Assembly (NCBI GenBank): GCA_021648125.1
Contig: JAKITK010000029.1
Coordinates: forward strand, 1-37,735
Direction of reading: 5' to 3'
Source: Lysobacterales bacterium
Lineage (GTDB): Bacteria; Pseudomonadota; Gammaproteobacteria; Xanthomonadales; SZUA-36
Length of the DNA stretch: 37,735 bases
Shown: piece by piece, positions 34,440 to 37,735 of the stretch
Numbering within the stretch: the stretch's first letter is position 1
How the letters are laid out: each line of letters opens with the position of its first letter
Program-made: the position numbers and the translations under genes
The notes under the pieces: model-generated
The model's input: only the letters and a program-made list of their open reading frames with translations
What the model was told of the DNA's origin: nothing
Database searches by the model: none

Positions 34440-34451
34440 AATGAATTCATT

Positions 34452-35180
34452 CTATTTGATGGTTTTAAGTTCGGTTTTTTCGGCGTTGCTCGGGGCATTA
34501 AACTCAAACAACATATCAGGTAAATCCGGATTCACTCTAAAGTTTGAAAATACTGCCTGATAATATTTATCTGGATTGCTTTTTGAGGCAAACAAAAACT
34601 TGAGCGGTAAATTAGTCGCCTTATCAATCCACACCTGTAGCGTTCTAGTGTCATTACTGGCAACGATAGAGGTAGTTTCAATAGCGTTTATTTGATCGTC
34701 CCCTAAAAACAACACCTGATCGTAAACATCCAAAATATCATCAGTTAAATTAGGATAGAAAAAATCTGCCGCAGGAAAATCTACACCGTATTTTTCATTG
34801 ACATAATCAATTGCCTTGATGGTATTGTCGGGGGCATCGACTGTTGAGTAGGTGTTTTTATCAAATGAGTACACCGATAAGGATTTTCCGTCATACCAGT
34901 AGCTTCTATTACCTTTGGTACCAACACTGTGTATGTACATTTTATCCGGGCCACGCATATATACATCGTGTTGATTGTAGAATTCATCACCCTGTGCATT
35001 CACGAATTCATCATCCAGCGTATAACTCACCGCTACAAGCTCGCCAATGGCATCGCTCATCGAATCCAGACTATCTATCGCTCTGGTGTCATATTGTTCA
35101 TTGTTTTCGGCTTCACAAGCAACTAGTACAAAGCTTGCAAGAACCACGAGAACTACATACGAAATTGTTTTCTTTATCAT
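34452..35180 (-). CDS. DUF2092-family lipoprotein
   Basis: From ATG at 35180 this is a 242-residue protein with a lipoprotein signal ending LVAC. The mature region matches the DUF2092 pattern: a predicted beta-barrel-like chain with RGPDKMYIHSVG, SYWYDGKSLSVYSFDKNTYSTVDAP, KYGVDFPAADFF, and a LPLKFLFA segment. It resembles LolA/LolB-like folds, so binding a hydrophobic ligand in the periplasm is plausible. A GTG three codons upstream is a less likely start. It is followed directly by the DUF6515 gene. Confidence 0.8.
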   Translation of the reverse strand: MIKKTISYVVLVVLASFVLVACEAENNEQYDTRAIDSLDSMSDAIGELVAVSYTLDDEFVNAQGDEFYNQHDVYMRGPDKMYIHSVGTKGNRSYWYDGKSLSVYSFDKNTYSTVDAPDNTIKAIDYVNEKYGVDFPAADFFYPNLTDDILDVYDQVLFLGDDQINAIETTSIVASNDTRTLQVWIDKATNLPLKFLFASKSNPDKYYQAVFSNFRVNPDLPDMLFEFNAPSNAEKTELKTIK

Positions 35181-35288
35181 AATTATCACTTTTTACTGTA
35201 ATCGAAATTTATTTATTAAGGAGCTTATTAACCGAGTAGTCTGCCAGATTACAAAAACCTGCAACAATAGTCAATGTTTATGCCGATA

Positions 35289-37508
35289 TTAAGGCGTATA
35301 CCAAATTGGCGAGCTCCAGGCGCGTTCCTGGATAGTAGCTGGAAAATCTTTTGGTGGATCAATGCCTAGCGACTTAGCGTCATAAGTAGACCAGCGTGGG
35401 GTTGGTATTTCTATTACACGCAGGTAATAAAATGCAGCCACCGATGGATCAAAGTCGGGATCTGTCCATACAGTTTGCAATTCGCTACTTCCGATTGTAT
35501 TAGTATAAGAGGCATCTGCAATATTAACGCTATTACCGACTGCGGGCAGTTTGCCATCAATGTCGATGCGGCGCTCGCCTGACCAGACAACATCATAAAT
35601 TTTATCGTGGGTGTTGCCATCAACATCCACCCAGCCCTTGATCACCTGAATACGATCAAGGTTGCCACTATTGGGACCTTTTAATGCAGCAATCATCAGG
35701 CTGGGGGCAAGCCCATCGATCGCCGAGGGTAAATCGCCCCCCATGGGCACGCCTTTTTCATAACCCAGTTTCACCCAGTCTGTATTTGCTGGTGTCATAT
35801 CACCAAATTCAAATCCAGCAAACACTCGAACGGTAATTCTTGAACCACTGGTGGCCCAGGTTTCTTTACGGTGCATAGCATCCCAGATGGCTTCACGGGT
35901 GTTTTCCTCCGCCCATACATTCGACAAGCCTGCAGTACCTTGTTCAATTTTTGATGGCTCATTTGGCAGTTGTTCAAGCAGTCTTTGATGCGGCGTTCCG
36001 GATTTTAAATTATGTTCGCCAGTATGCTGATATTCTTCATGGGAAACGATAGATGTGTGGATATCAGCACCACCGACCACACCGTATTTAAAGGGATTGA
36101 TGCCTATCTTCTGCTTAATTGCCAGGCCATTTCTGAAGGCGTTGCGGACATAGTTTGTCTCAACAACTTTAACCGCCCCAGGCCCTGCTACCGGCTTGGT
36201 CCAGATTTCAAAGCCAGCAAACTCATCATTCGGTGACATTAACGGATGGGTCTCTGATTGACCTTTGGTCTGGATAATTTCAGTCAGTCTTTCATTGCGC
36301 ATCCGGGTTTCAGCATAAGCTCTGCTAATGGGCTTGCCATCTGAGTCGGTGGTGGCAAACATGGTTCCATTACTGAGGTTGCCATTATGCGGTATTGCTA
36401 GTAGTTCCAGACCTTCATTGCGCTGCTTATCCATCCATGCCCAGAGGTCTTCAGCTTTTTGCGAGTCGAAATATGAAAAGGGTACGGGCAGGTTCTCGCT
36501 AGAGCGGAAGATGACATTTCTATGTTGATTAGACATATTAGGTTGAGAAGACCATTCATAGCCAACCAGGGTAGTAAATTTCCCAGGCTCATTAAAATCA
36601 TCTGTAATTTTCACATATTCATCCCAGATGGTTCGCTTCAATTCAGGGGTATTTAATGAGGGGTCTGGCTTGGTCGAACCATCAGCTTGGATGGTTTGCG
36701 AAACCAAGCCGTAAAATGCCTTAGTTGATGCTTCAATATCATTGCCGGAGCCAACAACTTGTTCTGCCATTGGGTGTTTTGATAATGGGTCGTTCGGGTC
36801 AAACATCCGTACCAGCACACCAAGATACTCGGAATGATCCGATACCACCATAAAGTCTAGCGGTAATTTAAGTTGAACTTGATAACCCACGCCACGCTCA
36901 ATGAAGAAAGGCATTACGCGTCTTGCAAGCGTAAAAATGAGTGCCATGATCAGATAAACGCCTGAAAACAAGCCCCATGAAACACCTTGATTCACAATGC
37001 GGAACACGCCGAGATAATAGAATACATTGGCAATCGTTAACAGCACTAATAGGGCTATAATCAATAATTGCCGCCACTGCTTTACTTTAATAATAGGATA
37101 AAGCACTGCCAGCGTTAGCCCTACTAAAAATAGAGTATCGAGAAAGGCAGCCCAAACAAACAGTACGGGTGAGTCTAATAAGGGTAATATCCTAGCGAGT
37201 AACCACGTTGAGCTGAGCAGGAGCAAGGGTAAGTTTTGAATGGTTTGAACCCCCGTCCAATTACGCACCGCAGTTAATAAAAAACCAGCAATTATGGCTA
37301 GGCTATAACCAAATACCATTTCGTGGCCATGCCATGCAAAGGGTGTAATTGTGCTAACGGGTAATATCCAGCCAAAGGTATAATTTGCCATCCAAATAGA
37401 AGTAGCGATAATTGAAAATAAGCTGGCGAGTAAGAAAAAAGGCCTAAAGCCTAGTTCGAATAACGCAAATTTTTTAACGGGTTGCGGGTTTAATATGGGT
37501 TGTTGCAT
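35289..37508 (-). CDS. Chimera: N-terminal half of NnrS joined to a truncated DUF3604 domain
   Basis: A 739-residue open frame of two unrelated parts. Residues 1 to about 206 are the start of NnrS, a multi-span heme/copper membrane protein linked to nitric oxide stress: FELGFRPFFLLA, FAWHGHEMVFGY, and RRVMPFFIERGVG, with about five spans. NnrS proteins are usually ~400 residues, so half is missing. From about residue 208 on the chain is DUF3604: LPLDFMVVSDHSEYLG, LVGYEWSS, GADIHTS, WATSGSRITVR. The usual signal peptide and GDxHxHT start, with the first metal ligands, are absent. The join falls in GYQVQLK (about 36867-36894), a segment both families can contain. Either a real in-frame deletion or an assembly join. 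Confidence 0.75.
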   Translation of the reverse strand: MQQPILNPQPVKKFALFELGFRPFFLLASLFSIIATSIWMANYTFGWILPVSTITPFAWHGHEMVFGYSLAIIAGFLLTAVRNWTGVQTIQNLPLLLLSSTWLLARILPLLDSPVLFVWAAFLDTLFLVGLTLAVLYPIIKVKQWRQLLIIALLVLLTIANVFYYLGVFRIVNQGVSWGLFSGVYLIMALIFTLARRVMPFFIERGVGYQVQLKLPLDFMVVSDHSEYLGVLVRMFDPNDPLSKHPMAEQVVGSGNDIEASTKAFYGLVSQTIQADGSTKPDPSLNTPELKRTIWDEYVKITDDFNEPGKFTTLVGYEWSSQPNMSNQHRNVIFRSSENLPVPFSYFDSQKAEDLWAWMDKQRNEGLELLAIPHNGNLSNGTMFATTDSDGKPISRAYAETRMRNERLTEIIQTKGQSETHPLMSPNDEFAGFEIWTKPVAGPGAVKVVETNYVRNAFRNGLAIKQKIGINPFKYGVVGGADIHTSIVSHEEYQHTGEHNLKSGTPHQRLLEQLPNEPSKIEQGTAGLSNVWAEENTREAIWDAMHRKETWATSGSRITVRVFAGFEFGDMTPANTDWVKLGYEKGVPMGGDLPSAIDGLAPSLMIAALKGPNSGNLDRIQVIKGWVDVDGNTHDKIYDVVWSGERRIDIDGKLPAVGNSVNIADASYTNTIGSSELQTVWTDPDFDPSVAAFYYLRVIEIPTPRWSTYDAKSLGIDPPKDFPATIQERAWSSPIWYTP

Positions 37509-37509
37509 A

Positions 37510-37731
37510 TTATCCTTCTCGAGCTAAGGGAAACTGACGATCATCATAATCGGTATCTTCATCACCAGTAAGCGTTTTACGCTGTAGTTCTAGATCTTTG
37601 AAATTGAATAATTTATTATCAGCCAGTTGTGATGGTGAAATATTTCGCAAACTTCGGAAAATGTTTTCTAAACGGCCGGGGTGTTGTTTCTCCCAACCTT
37701 GAAGCATTTCTTTAATGACTTGGCGTTGCAT
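37510..37731 (-). CDS. Short conserved-looking protein upstream of the NnrS half
   Basis: A 73-residue frame starting MQRQVIKEMLQGWEKQHPGR, polar and without signal or membrane segments. I do not recognise its family. The stop is one base before the ATG of the chimera, so both are co-translated. The frame may begin beyond the window edge, since the first ATG lies only four bases inside it. Confidence 0.6.
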   Translation of the reverse strand: MQRQVIKEMLQGWEKQHPGRLENIFRSLRNISPSQLADNKLFNFKDLELQRKTLTGDEDTDYDDRQFPLAREG

Positions 37732-37735
37732 ATTT

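Noticed and set aside
1-37735. CRISPR arrays, tRNA and rRNA genes
   Set aside because: No regularly spaced repeats, no cloverleaf with a T-loop GTTCRANNC in the intergenic regions, and no rRNA-like stretch were seen.

Overview
The window reads as a chromosomal segment of a free-living, probably marine gammaproteobacterium. The evidence is a set of clearly gammaproteobacterial core genes: oligopeptidase A, exonuclease III, an ElaA-type acetyltransferase, a complete Mla phospholipid-transport operon with mlaA attached, and a dipeptide/oligopeptide ABC transporter. An NnrS-related gene and a DUF3604 domain, both common in marine Gammaproteobacteria, point the same way. I cannot place it below class from sequence alone. 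No rRNA, tRNA or CRISPR array was seen.

Layout. 1-437: the last part of a group II intron (catalytic domains V and VI), then AT-rich noncoding DNA with two strong hairpins. 438-1114: a VapBC toxin-antitoxin pair with its operator palindrome. 1144-6547: a TPR-repeat gene divergent from a 1432-residue protein that joins an N-terminal BrxC/PglY-like (DUF6079-type) P-loop ATPase to a C-terminal PglZ-like domain. This is the strongest candidate for an undescribed defence system. 6601-9473: core genes prlC and xthA. 9474-10442: a small cassette with a REP-like inverted repeat pair and parDE, closed by a second, diverged copy of the last 76 bases of xthA. 10574-16507: type III restriction-modification genes (mod, res) preceded in the same direction by hipBA. 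16595-17917: a 1.3 kb element bounded by perfect 27 bp inverted repeats and carrying one gene of unknown function.

17920-33399 is mostly housekeeping: a Grx/A-type/rhodanese fusion, a small SET-domain protein with an unknown partner, elaA, a WHy/LEA14-like lipoprotein at the end of an ABC peptide-transporter operon, mlaFEDCBA, and a proA-proB pair of the short type I associate with Bacteroidota. 33450-37731: a DUF6515 protein, a DUF2092 lipoprotein, an in-frame chimera of the first half of NnrS with a DUF3604 domain that lacks its start, and a short upstream gene.

How it fits together. The left 18 kb is a defence/accessory island interrupted only by prlC-xthA. It is made of separable modules (intron, VapBC, ATPase-PglZ/TPR, ParDE, type III R-M plus HipBA, and the inverted-repeat element), several with visible boundaries. 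The right 20 kb is a conventional chromosome, except for the transferred-looking proAB and the chimeric gene at the end.
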